This document shows positions 48,045 through 58,700 of a DNA stretch of 64,000 nt, one piece after another. Made by a program: the position numbers and the translations under genes. This DNA comes from Annona cherimola (taxonomy: Eukaryota; Streptophyta; Magnoliopsida; Magnoliales; Annonaceae): the NCBI GenBank assembly GCA_030490835.1, contig CM059974.1:9245501-9309500 (forward strand), written 5' to 3'. Numbering within the stretch: position 1 is the first letter of the stretch; each line of letters opens with the position of its first letter. The notes beneath the pieces are model-generated. The model was not told the DNA's origin. It searched no databases and saw nothing but the letters and a program-made list of their open reading frames with translations.

Positions 48045-48988
48045 CTGATGGCACTTAATGTGATATCAAGCCTGCTTTTAACATGCTTCAAAGTGAACGA
48101 ATGAATGGCCTTATGCTGTTGAAAGTTTGATTCTTGAAAGTGCAAATGCGCCTATGCAATCCAAACACTCCATTCATGAATATGAATGACTCGTCTCTCT
48201 TTTTCCCATGCTTGAAAGGTGAGCAAACCATCGCCAACTCCAATATCAGTCATTGCCATCGTACAAACTAGTTACGGATTGCTCATTTTGGCGGATAAGT
48301 GTTTAATGCAGGCTGGCTGTGACAGATGGGGCATGAAGAATTTGCAAGAATGATTAAAATGAAAATTTCCTAGAAGCCAGCCAGCCATGTTCGTAGAAGC
48401 CATATTATGAAAACCTATCAAGTTTGTTGAGATTTGGATACAATTCATGTTCTTGTATTCTTCGTAGAAGCCAGCCAGTCAGCGAATCTTATATCCAAAC
48501 CTTTTACTCCTTTCAATAAGGCCTACCGTAGGCTTTCCTTTTTTTTTTTTTTGGGTCCCTTGGGCGTTGTATTCATTCGTTGGAAATCCAATTGTGGATT
48601 TGAAAATTTCAAAAACCTCTAATGTACCCGTGTAACCATGGGACCGAAATTTGGAAACTTTTACGGTTTAAAACCGCTACGTTTACTTGTAACTCTTGGA
48701 ATTGGCAAAACTAGAAATTTTAGTTGAGCTTTATTCTTTCGCCTTTTGTACTTCTTTTATTTATATTTTTTTTGGTTAATTAAAGAAGACCTTGCGTAGA
48801 GAGAAGTGGTAGTCTCTCCTATTTCAAGTATTTGGAAGCTACTGCTTGTAAGGTAATTTTTAAAGTTGTACAAAGGAGGGCTAAATTATTGTTTATCTTT
48901 CTTCATGATGTTGTGAATATTGATGAAGATGAAAAAAGTAACCCCATAAAAATCTTTTTTGCTTTCAACTATAAAATTTTAATTTTTA
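48045..48988. other. Intergenic, nothing recognised
   Basis: A short direct repeat TAGAAGCCAGCCAG occurs near 48371 and 48467. T-tract at about 48538-48554. No conserved frame. Confidence 0.4.
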
Positions 48989-49005
48989 TTAAAAATATAA
49001 AACTT

Positions 49006-52000
49006 ATCCTTGTCAGTAAGAGTTTCTATTTTACTGCCGGTTCCAAGTCTAGAAAAAAGTGAAGGTTGGCATGTCAGGCTGGCAGCCGACCGCATCTCTT
49101 ATGGATTTTGAAAGTATACTAAAAGTTGTTAATGCTAGAGCGTCCCCTGTAAGTGACGCGTTGCAGCAAAGCTTGACTGTAGTAAGAAATGAGCAAGGGT
49201 TGCTAGGGTGTTTCCTCAGAACCAACATGCTACATCGGAGCCCGGATATAGTGAGAAATAGGCAAGGGTTGCTAGGGCGTCTCTCTGGAAGCGACGCACC
49301 CAACAACGTCCGGTTGTGGTGAGAAGTTGGCAAAGGTTCTCATGCCTTTATGGACATTATTTATGGAAGAAGGTGGTACCAAAATACAAGGTCTATTTTT
49401 CATCATGGAATGTTAGGACTTTTTCAGGAAAAAGTATGCAAGCAGTAGATGTTATGAGAAAAAGAAGAATTAATATAGCATGTCTTCAAGAGACTAGGTG
49501 GAAGAGAAAAGGCTAAAAAGAGTAATGGATTCAAATTATAGTATATAGAAAAGGATGATAATAGAAATGGTGTAGGGATAATAGTAGATAATAAATTCAT
49601 AAATAAAGTTGTAGATGTCAATAGAGTAAATGATATAATTATTCAAATAAAATTTGTATTAGGTGTAAAAGTCATAAATGTGATTAGTGCTTATGCACCA
49701 CAAGTAGGATTAGATGATAGAATCAAGAAATAATTTTGGGATAACTTAGATAGTGTAATGTAAAAGATATCTAACCAGGAAAAGTTGTGATAGGTGGAGA
49801 TTTAAAATGGACATGTCGGAAAGGAGAATGTAGGATATAAGAGAAGTCGTGGAGGTTTCGGCTTTGGAATAAGGAATGAAATAGGAAATGTCATTTTGGA
49901 CTTTGCTATAGAATATGATTTGGTTATAACAAATACCTTATTTCAAAAACGAGATGAACACTTGATAAATTTCACGAGTGAGATCATTTCTAGCCAAATA
50001 AATTTCTTCCTTGTAAGAAAATTGGATAGATCCTTTCGTATTAATTGTAAGATCATCTTAGGTGAGAGCTTAGCTATGTAGCATAGATTATTAGTGATGG
50101 ATATATATACACAAAAAGAATCAACAAAAATTAAAGGCAATATAATTCTAAAAATTAAATAATGGAATTACACACAAGAATGGAGTAGAATCAATGTAGA
50201 AGAAAGAAAATGAGACACACAAGAAGATAGAGTAAAATCAATGTGTGATAAAATGACAACTAACATTAAAGAAGTAGGACAAGTATTGTAGGTATATATA
50301 AAAATCATAGATCCTTACATAGAAAAACTTAGTAGTGGAATGAGGATGTTCAAAAGCTATAAATGCTAAACAACAAAAGTTTAAAACATGATAGAGAAAT
50401 AAAAATAATACAAACTTACAACAATACAGACTATAAAAAAAATTACTAAAAAGATTAATAGCAATGCTAAACACAAAGCTTATGACAACTTATATGACAG
50501 ATTAGGAACTAGATAAGGTGAAAAAAATATTTTTAAGTTGGCTAAATTAAGAGAAAATAAAATCAAAGATTTAACACATGTTAGATGTATTCAAAGTGAG
50601 GACTAAAAAATTCTAGTCAAAGATGATAATATTAAAGAAAAATGAAAAACTTATTTTTATAATTTACTAAATAATACCACACACGAACATTTAACATTAG
50701 ATGGTAGTTTAAATAGAGAAAAAAAATAGGAATATCAGTTATTTCCCAAAAAATCGAATATCTAAAGTAAAGGAAGCTATAGGGAAATGAAAATAGAAAA
50801 AACCTTAAGCCCAGATAATATATCAATTGAAGCATGGAAATGCATGAGAGATATAGGTACAACATAGTTAACAATTTTTTTTAATAAGATTATAAAAACA
50901 AAGTTAATGTCAAGTGAATGGAGGAAAAACATTATAGTTTGATCTATAAAAATAAGAAAAATCTTCAAAATTGTGCAAATTATCGTGGAATAAAACTAAT
51001 AAGTCATACTATAAAATTATGGGACAGAGTAATTAAACATAGACTAAGACGGAAAACTAATATATCTGAAAATCAATTTGGTTTTATGCCAAAAAGATCA
51101 ACCACTGAAGCTGTTTTCTTACTTAAATAACTATTTGAAAAATATAGGAAGAAGAAAAAGAACTTACACATGATTTTTATTGATTTAGAAAAAATATATG
51201 ATCGAGTACCAAGAAAGTTAACATGACAAGTGATGAAAAAGAAAAGAATTAATAACAGATATATTGATATTATTGAAGATATATACGAGGAGGCTGTTAC
51301 GAATGTAAGGATCATTAGTGGAGATACTCATATCTTCCCAATTAAAATAGGTTTACATCAAGCCCAACCTTGAGTCCTTACTTTTTTACCTTAGTAATAG
51401 ATGAAATTATTAGACATCTCTAAGAAGAAGTACCTTAATGTATATTATTTACAGATGATATTGTTCTAACAGATGAAACTAGAAAATGACTAAATTTAAA
51501 ATTGAATAGGTGGGTAGATGCTTTAGAATCTAATGGTTTTAGAATTAGTCATACAAAAATTGAATATAATAGTGAGGACCTGGATGATGAACCAATTAAG
51601 ATTTTAGATTAAGTAGTAATAATAACTAATCACTTTCGGTACATAGAATTAATATTTCAAGAGAACGACGAAATTGAGAAAGATAAAATACAACAATTCA
51701 AGCAAGATGGAAGAAATGGCGAAGTGCGTTAGGAATTTTATGTGACTGTCAAGTTCCAATCAAATTAAAAGGAAAATTTTATAAGACCACGTTAGACCTG
51801 CTATGCTTTATGGGACAGAATGTTTAGCGGTTAATGAACAACATATACAAAAAATGAGCGTAGTGGAAATGAAAATATTAAGATGGATGAGTGGTAAAAT
51901 AAGAAAAGGTAAAATTAGGAATGAAATAATTCGAGAAAACTTAAAAGTGAGACCAATTTGTGATAAAATGAGAGAAAATAGATTAAGATGGTTTGGTCAT

Positions 52001-52230
52001 GTTAAAAGAAGGTCCGAAGTAGCACTGTTTAGGAGAATAGAGTTTATCCAAGTAGAAGGTAGTAGGAGAATGAGAGGAAGACCCAAAAAAATATAGATAA
52101 AAGTAATTAAATAAGATTTTAAAATATTACAAATTACAGAAAATTTAGTTTTAAATCTCCAAAAATGGTGCAGTAAAATCCATGCAGCCGACCCACCTAG
52201 GTGGAAAATAGCTTATAATGATGATGATGA
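49006..52230 (+). mobile_element. RTE-type LINE (non-LTR retrotransposon), full span, decayed ORF
   Basis: Flanked by an exact 17-bp direct repeat TTAAAAATATAAAACTT (48989-49005 and 52231-52247) and ending in a short (ATG)n tail, as in RTE-clade LINEs. At 3225 bp it has the usual size of a complete RTE element. Endonuclease sequence is readable from about 49400 (SSWNVRTFSGKSMQAVDVM, then ACLQETRW) to about 50080. Reverse transcriptase follows, with NYRGIKLISHTIKLWDRVI (about 50965), QFGFMPKRSTTEAVF and an FTDD box at 51448-51459 (usual YADD). The C-terminal part is LRWFGHVKRRSEVALFRR, ending in a GRPKK motif. Many in-frame stops and several frameshifts show it is inactive. Confidence 0.92.
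49401..52096 (+). pseudogene. Endonuclease/reverse transcriptase pseudogene of the RTE LINE
   Basis: The single ORF expected of an RTE element is broken into pieces, the longest about 97 codons (51803-52096). Many stops look like Gln or Trp codons changed by C-to-T or G-to-A, as expected from decay of methylated cytosines. Domain order is intact: apurinic endonuclease, reverse transcriptase, C-terminal region. Confidence 0.88.
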
Positions 52231-52247
52231 TTAAAAATATAAAACTT

Positions 52248-52864
52248 GACGTAAAGGGGAAAACACTCAAAAAAAAATAGCAAAGAGTGTTTTTACATTT
52301 TAGAAATAAAGAGAGTGAAAAGAAGAAAACTCAACAGATGATATGAATGGAGAAAAAGAATAACATAATTAACATGAAACTTAAGATGATATAAATAAAA
52401 ACGCTATGACAATTTGGAAAAAATAAGGTAATAAATGGAAAAGATGAGCCTTTGTTAAAATATATAGATAGAAACAAAAATAATGAACGATAATTAAAAA
52501 TATAAGCGCTAATCCTATGTGGCCGCTTGTAAAATTTATGAGTGGCCAAAAAATATATATATATATTTATAAAAGTTGGACCTCGCCTAGATTCACCCTT
52601 GTAAAATTTTTAATTTATTTGTTATTTTTATTTAAAAAACAGAAAGGGACATGGATACGAATACGATACATGTCCTTTTTATTTCCAGAAATAAATTTTT
52701 TTAAAAATTATCAAAGTTTTTAAGAGGCAAGATCTAAGTAGGATTCACACGTTTATAAAAAAAAATAAAAAAGTAAGATATATTTCTTGGTTTACAATAA
52801 GTTGCCTAATTTACAGGCAGCCGCGTGAGTTTGGTGCGCTCAAAATATAAGTTACACTGCAATG
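52248..52864. other. AT-rich intergenic
   Basis: Between the LINE and the hAT. Contains an (AT)n tract at about 52552-52566. No gene. Confidence 0.4.
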
Positions 52865-52872
52865 ATGGCAAC

Positions 52873-53780
52873 TAGGGGTGTAAATAGGGTTGGGTTCAAC
52901 CCGAGCCCGCATCAACCCGAACCGATTTATACCATGGTTGGGTTGAGGTTTTGGAAATTTGGTTTTAAAAAAATGGGTTCAACCCGACCCGATTTTAAAA
53001 ATGGGTTAGGGGTCGGTCGACCCGACCCGACCCGATTTCATAAGATATGTATTTACATATATTTTATGCGAGTGTATTTCATTCATATTGCTTAGATATT
53101 TAAATAAAATTGTGTTGAGTTTGGAAATTTGTTTGACTATTTGGTTGTCAAATGTTATTTGAATTTATTTGGTTTGGAAATATATTTGGTTAATTAGTTG
53201 TGAAATTGTGTTTGGATTATTTGGTTATATTGCATCGTAAATAGGTTGTTTAGATATTTGCTCGCATTGGTGATTTAGAATAACATAACAGGTCAACTGA
53301 GAACTTAAGATGTTTGTAGCTTTGATTGGAAGCCAACTAAGAAGGTAAGTAAGACTATAATATTCATTTTTCTATTTTGCATAATTTACTGTAATAATTT
53401 TACTTGGCTTTCACTTTTTGACTTGCAGAAGACATCAATTGCTCAAAAATACAAAAACAAAAAAACGAATCAATTACTAAACTTATCCTCCACTTTTGAG
53501 CTATGTAGAACTTTTATTGGTACTTATTGTTTTTATAATTATAATTATTTTTATTATTTTAGAAATTCAGGTGAACAAAACTTTAACTAGCATTGATAAC
53601 ATGTGTAATCTATTAGCCCGATTTCTAACCCGAACCGAACCGATTTGAGGTGGGTTGAAATAGGGTTGGGTTAAGATGTGAAAAGTAGGGTTGAAAGTAG
53701 GGTTGAGTTGTGATTTTACAAGGTGGGTTAGGGTTGTATTTGTGCCAACCTGAGTCAACCCGACCCGATTTACACCCCTA
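52873..53780. mobile_element. Non-autonomous hAT element, 908 bp, exact 8-bp target duplication
   Basis: Terminal inverted repeats TAGGGGTGTAAATAGGG and its approximate complement CGATTTACACCCCTA. The target duplication ATGGCAAC is identical on both sides (52865-52872, 53781-53788). The subterminal regions are filled with GGGTTGGGTT and CAACCCGACCCG motifs. The interior is AT-rich and has no transposase. Confidence 0.92.
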
Positions 53781-53788
53781 ATGGCAAC

Positions 53789-55299
53789 TTGTGAAAAATT
53801 GTAAGAGAGAATGACATAGGCTTGACGCTGTATCCGTGTCCAAAAAAAATCAAGAAATAAATAAGGTATTCTCGAGGTTAGTGAGATTTATAAAGAATTC
53901 TATAATTGCTCTTATGTTATGTGGTCCATTTCATGTAGCTAATATTTTCGGTTTCTTCGCTTGGCTTACATTGTAGGTAGATCCGACCGCCCGTCACTAG
54001 GCAACCATGAAACCCTAAGATCCTGAGCTTCCCATTTAAAAAAAAAAAAAAAAAAAAAAACGTAACAAATTAATAAATATAAATGAAATGGTGGATCCTT
54101 CTTCAATCATCCAATCCATGATCCGTGAAAAATCGATGGTTACTGAAAGGAAACGAATATCTATTAAGCATCCAACTGATTGGGATGCAATAATTGGATA
54201 GTTCCACGTGTGCAGATGCAACCACCAATAGCCAAAGCCAACAGATGCATTTAATCATGCTGTTTCCATTCCGCAGCCCCATTTGCCACTTGCCAAGAAT
54301 CCACGGCTGCATACACACCGCTCCCACTCCCGCGGCCTTTCTGGAATTGGGAACCTCCAGCCTCTTTTTCCAGCCGAACAAGACCTCCATTCCTAGCATA
54401 AATACATCTATCCAAGTGGCTTCTGCTCCTCGGGGCTCTTCTACGGATAAAGCGCTTTCGACAAGACCTTTTTCCAGAAATTTCAGCCATGTGGCGAACG
54501 GTGGGTGTGAAAACCTCAGTGGCCCAGCAGCCTCTGCCAATTTCACCAAGCAGCTACAACTCCCCAAAAGAAAAGGCTCCTTTAAGAGCAGTATGGTATT
54601 AAGTTAAAAATTATAAAATTATAATCTCTTCGGTTATGTTGGGCGATTGTGTTATTAGGTAATGCCATAGAAAAATAGACGTAGTAAGTAATTACAAAAG
54701 TAGGCTTTTCATTAAAGAATATGATAATGGAAATATAAATGAAAAATTGAAAACTAAAATTATTAAAAATATTTCAAATACAGAACTAATAAAAAAAAAG
54801 CTTGTAAAACCATGGGCTATTATACCTTTTCATATTATATGCCCTTTCCACATATACATATACAGTGCAACTAAAAACCAATGTAATCAATAAGAGTCAC
54901 TGCTCGGATGAACAAGAGGGTGACATGAGTGTTTATAAAGGATTAAGGTAGAAAAGTGTAAATTTCGAAGTTGAGTTTTGGTAGTGGCTTCGTGACTTCT
55001 CCACTGGAGTACTTCCTCATCAGATATCTGATCATTCAGAGTTAAGTGATCTGATAAAAAACTAGTGGAGAAGTACAGTGGTAATTAAATATTGTGCATA
55101 TCACCAAAATGATCTTTAAATAAAAGAAGCCTTAATGTACAAGTAAAAAAATCAAAATATAAATAATGGCGTGATAAGAAATTGAATTTTTTGAAGGGTT
55201 ATTGTTGATGGAAGCCTTAACTTAAGGTAAAAGGTAACTACTATAAGCCTATTTGAAACCTACACTATGCTTTGATGGTGAACAGAATATAAAAATAAT
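53789..55299. other. Intergenic, with one GC-richer patch
   Basis: A-tract 54038-54060. At 54103-54607 base composition is higher in GC and both strands have open frames (plus 137 codons from 54194, minus 154 codons to 54103). Neither product is recognisable. This could be a gene fragment or a first exon. The rest is AT-rich. Confidence 0.4.
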
Positions 55300-55566
55300 T
55301 AAACATGAATGTTCAAAAAGCTTTCAAATTAAAATATTTCAGTTTCCACAATTGTCCTGTTTTTAATGATTTCTTCACATCTTTCTATATAATTATCATA
55401 ATTTTTAATCATGTCTACATAAATATCCATATAATTAGCCTACTTATTTTAATTTTATTTTTTACTTATCATTATTACCCATATTATATCGTATTATTTT
55501 CTCCTATTTAAAAAATCTTTACATTAAAAATTATTCCTTCAAAAGTTTTATTACTTCCTAGACAAT
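55300..55566 (-). mobile_element. Tourist-like MITE copy 12
   Basis: Reverse-orientation, diverged. The interior has CCATATAATTAGCCTACTTA and CATTATTACCCATATTATAT. Terminal repeats are weak (ATGAATGTTCAAAAAGC left, CTTCCTAGACAATC right), so ends are approximate. Confidence 0.65.
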
Positions 55567-55879
55567 CTAAGGAAATCAATTCCTTGAAAAATGCAAAAAA
55601 ATAAAATCCCCTAATTTAAGGTGTCAATGAATTAACTGGTGGAATCCAAACCTTTTATTTTATACATAATAAAAACGCAGTTTTTACATCGATACAATTT
55701 TTGATAGGCCACTGTCTATATAAATCACTGAAAAATGAATATTCTAAAGGGTGAGCATATAGTTAATTTTTTGACCGCCAAGACTTTCATCCATGATAAA
55801 ACTTCTCTGCTATGTAAACGTAAATTGTGTTATAATGAACTGCTTAGGTTTGATGATGAAAACCGGTTTCTTTAGATAC
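55567..55879. other. Short AT-rich spacer
   Basis: Between two MITEs. Nothing recognised. Confidence 0.35.
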
Positions 55880-56147
55880 AATGTGTGTTTGTTTAAAAAT
55901 TAAACTTTTCAACATAAAATTTTTTAGTCACCATAATTATCCTCTTTTAATTATTTATTTACATCATTTTATACAACTACTCCACTTTTTAACTATTTTT
56001 ACATAACTATTCATAAAACTAACCTATCTATTTTAATTTTATTATCGATACTCATCGTCATTACCCATATTATTATTCACATTGTTTTATCTTATTTCAA
56101 AAACTTATAATTTTCTTACAAGAAATTTATCATTTTATAAAGACACC
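55880..56147 (-). mobile_element. Tourist-like MITE copy 13
   Basis: Starts AATGTGTGTTTGTTTAAAAA and ends near AAAGACACCC. Core ACTAACCTATCTATTTTAAT is well preserved in reverse orientation. Confidence 0.75.
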
Positions 56148-56326
56148 CGTAAGGAAAAGAAGGCGTGATAAATGTCGCACCAGTCCTCTTACAACCAACG
56201 TTGACAGGCTTCCAAATTGGTTTAAGTGTGTGATAGGCAACAGATGGTTTTTTTCTTTTCTCTCTCTCTTTTTTTTTTGTGGGGGAAGAAATAAGCAACA
56301 GATAATTGATCGCACGTTCGTATCGT

Positions 56327-56429
56327 AAACAAGCAAATAACAACAATTTATTAGCAATCGAGTCGGGCTCCATTCGTACATAACCAAGCAGATAACACCA
56401 ATTTATTACCCATCGAGTCTGACTCCATT
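56327..56429 (-). terminator. Duplicated polyadenylation signal region of the KCS gene
   Basis: Two tandem copies about 55 bp apart (56327-56374 and 56381-56429) each contain AATAAA on the minus strand (56347-56352 and 56402-56407), about 415-475 bp downstream of the KCS stop codon. Copies differ at several positions. Use as poly(A) signals is inferred. Confidence 0.4.
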
Positions 56430-56822
56430 AATGACTGGATCTCTGTGTGGCTATTGTCCCTCCCTTCCAAACCAAACAAAACCAAACCGTTGGTTGCCTT
56501 AAAAGCATGCAGTCGCACACCACCGAGCACCGAAGTAATTACCCCTCCAGAAAAGAAAAAAAAAAAAACAACTTAATTTCCTATCTACCACATAGGTCCG
56601 TAGAACAGAGGCAAATATACCAGAGAGAAAAACATACAGTTGTATCGGACGCGTGTTTAACAATTGGGTGGAATGCAAACCCATATCCATTAAGGGCCAT
56701 ATGTAGGACCTCTACAAGAAGCCAACGAATGAGAAGAAGCGAAGCGTAGTATAGTAGCGAGAGCACACGTCCAGAGATAGGGTTTGGAATGTTTTGGCAG
56801 GGTCCAGGGCAACAGTGAGTAG

Positions 56823-58316
56823 CTACAGCTTTATGACTTCTGGAATGTGGACCGGGTACTTGTGGATGCAATCGTCCCACGGCCCATCAACCGGTGTCTT
56901 GATCGTCCGGTTGCACTTCCAGACAGCGCTGTTGCACTTGAAGCCGCTGCCGAAGCCGATCTGCCACACCCGATCCCCCTTCCGCATCCTCCCCTTGCTC
57001 TCGATATAGCTCAGCTCGTACCACAGCGACGACGACGACGTGTTTCCGAAGCGGTGCAGCGTCATCCTCGACGCCTCCACGTGCTCCGTCGACAGCTGCA
57101 GGTTCTTCTCCAGCTCGTCGATCACCGCCCGGCCCCCGGCGTGTATGCAAAAGTGCTCGAACGCCTGCTTGAAGTCAGGGATGTAGGGCTTGATCTTGGG
57201 GTTGAAGATCTTGCGGGCAATGAGGGTGAAGAGGAAGAGGAGCTGCTCGGAGGCCGGGAGGACGAGGGGGCCCATTGTGGTGATGTTGGACTTAAGGGCG
57301 TCGCCGGCGATGGCCATGAGGTCTTTGGAAAGGGAGACGCCCACCTCCCCCTGCGCATCCTCCTCCTCGTACACGCAACGGTAGGCCTTGTCGTCGGCGC
57401 CCTTGTGGGTGCGGACGACGTGGAGGAGGCGGTATTTGGAGCGGCGGCGGTCGCGGGTGCGGTTGGAGAGGAGGATGGCGGCGCCGCCCATGCGGAAGAG
57501 GCAGTTGGGGAGGAGCATGGAGCGCTGGTTGCCGGGGTACCAGTTGGGGGTGATGATCTCGGTGCTGACGACGAGGGCGTAGGAGTTGGGGTGCACCTGG
57601 AGGAGGTCTCGGGCGAGGTCGATGGAGAGGAGGCCGGCGCTGCACCCCATACCAGAGAGGTTGAAGCTTTTGATGTTGCTGCGCATCTTGTACTTGTTAA
57701 CGATCATGGCGGAAAGGGAGGGAGTTGGGGAGAAGAGGCTGCAGTTCACCACCAGGATGTCGATGTCCTTGGCCTTGATACCTGTCTTCTCTAGGAGGGA
57801 GTCGACGGCGGAGAACATCACCTGCCGGGCCTCCTCGCGGGCGGCCTCCATGGTGGGGCAGGGCGGCAGGTAGTGGCTGCTGGGGGGTAGGCACGTCTCC
57901 TCGCCCAGGCCCGAACGCTCGAGGATCCTTGTCAGGAACTCCACGCTCTTGGGCGTGAAGGTCTTGATCAGGCTCGAGTGCTCCATGAAGGTGGCAAAGG
58001 GGACGCGGCATGTCACTGGGGGCTTGTAGTGGGCATAGTCGACGAGGTAGATAGGGCGGGGCTTGGACATGAAGTAGACGGTGGAGACGAAGACGATGAG
58101 GAAAGTGGAGCAGAGGATGTGGACGATGTCGAGGTTGAGGGAGCGCCAGAGGGCCAGTATCTCGTCTGGGCCGAGGCGGAAGAGTTCGATAGAGAGGGCG
58201 GCCATGATGGGGACGATGAGAAAGGTGAGGAAGTGGTTTACCAAGTACTGGTATCCCAGTTTCACGTACTTGAGCCTCACTGACGAGGAGAAGTCTGGCA
58301 ATGGCGTCGCCGGCAT
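56823..58316 (-). CDS. KCS6: 3-ketoacyl-CoA synthase, KCS6/CUT1(CER6)-like
   Basis: An uninterrupted 497-codon frame. I start at MPATPLPDFSSSVRLKYVK (58316), because codons further upstream lack an ATG and this gives the same length as Arabidopsis KCS6. Two membrane segments lie at about residues 25-46 and 62-83, then the FAE1/CUT1-type condensing domain and a chalcone synthase-like C-terminal domain. Catalytic residues are in place: Cys225 (SGMGCSAG), His392 (HFCIHAGG) and Asn425 (RFGNTSSSS). The enzyme is an ER membrane protein that condenses malonyl-CoA with long acyl-CoA in very-long-chain fatty acid elongation, feeding cuticular wax and pollen-coat lipids. Similarity to CUT1 runs through to the end (HIPEVIKL). 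KCS5 is the close paralogue, so the symbol is provisional. The gene is much richer in GC than its surroundings, which creates long antisense frames that are not genes. Confidence 0.95.
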   Translation of the reverse strand: MPATPLPDFSSSVRLKYVKLGYQYLVNHFLTFLIVPIMAALSIELFRLGPDEILALWRSLNLDIVHILCSTFLIVFVSTVYFMSKPRPIYLVDYAHYKPPVTCRVPFATFMEHSSLIKTFTPKSVEFLTRILERSGLGEETCLPPSSHYLPPCPTMEAAREEARQVMFSAVDSLLEKTGIKAKDIDILVVNCSLFSPTPSLSAMIVNKYKMRSNIKSFNLSGMGCSAGLLSIDLARDLLQVHPNSYALVVSTEIITPNWYPGNQRSMLLPNCLFRMGGAAILLSNRTRDRRRSKYRLLHVVRTHKGADDKAYRCVYEEEDAQGEVGVSLSKDLMAIAGDALKSNITTMGPLVLPASEQLLFLFTLIARKIFNPKIKPYIPDFKQAFEHFCIHAGGRAVIDELEKNLQLSTEHVEASRMTLHRFGNTSSSSLWYELSYIESKGRMRKGDRVWQIGFGSGFKCNSAVWKCNRTIKTPVDGPWDDCIHKYPVHIPEVIKL

Positions 58317-58700
58317 CTTTCTACTCTCCTTTGCTATTTGCGCTACTTGCAAACTGCAACGTAAGTGTGTTTGATTGGATGTGGATGTGGGATTTTATCT
58401 ATGCATGGCAATGGGATTTCATGGGAGTTGAGACGGGGGCTCTGAGGATCAGGACTGATGGGAGGAGATGGGGAAAGGCCTGTGCTGTGGTTGGAGAATT
58501 TAAAGGCGTTTTCGAGCGGCAATCAATGGGGGCGGATGCACCAGTTGCATCATGCATGCACAGCGGCCCACCCGTTCATCATCCATCAATATTCAACGCC
58601 AGCAGCTACGGCTCCGCTGCACCGTATATTGTTTCTTGCTTGTGTGGACACCAGGTGTCCCACGTCCAACCGACCACTTTCTTTAATAATTTATTTCCTT
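58317..58700 (-). promoter_or_regulatory. Upstream region of the KCS gene
   Basis: Balanced GC content. On the minus strand a TATA-like CAATATACGG lies near 58625, about 310 bp before the ATG. The open frames here (58301-58744) are not recognised. Promoter assignment is positional. Confidence 0.3.

Noticed and set aside
56847..57794. 315-codon plus-strand ORF, and other long frames at 57.0-58.4 kb
   Set aside because: They are antisense or out-of-frame shadows of the KCS coding sequence, created by its high GC; their products are low-complexity Gly/Val/Glu- or Pro/Arg-rich.
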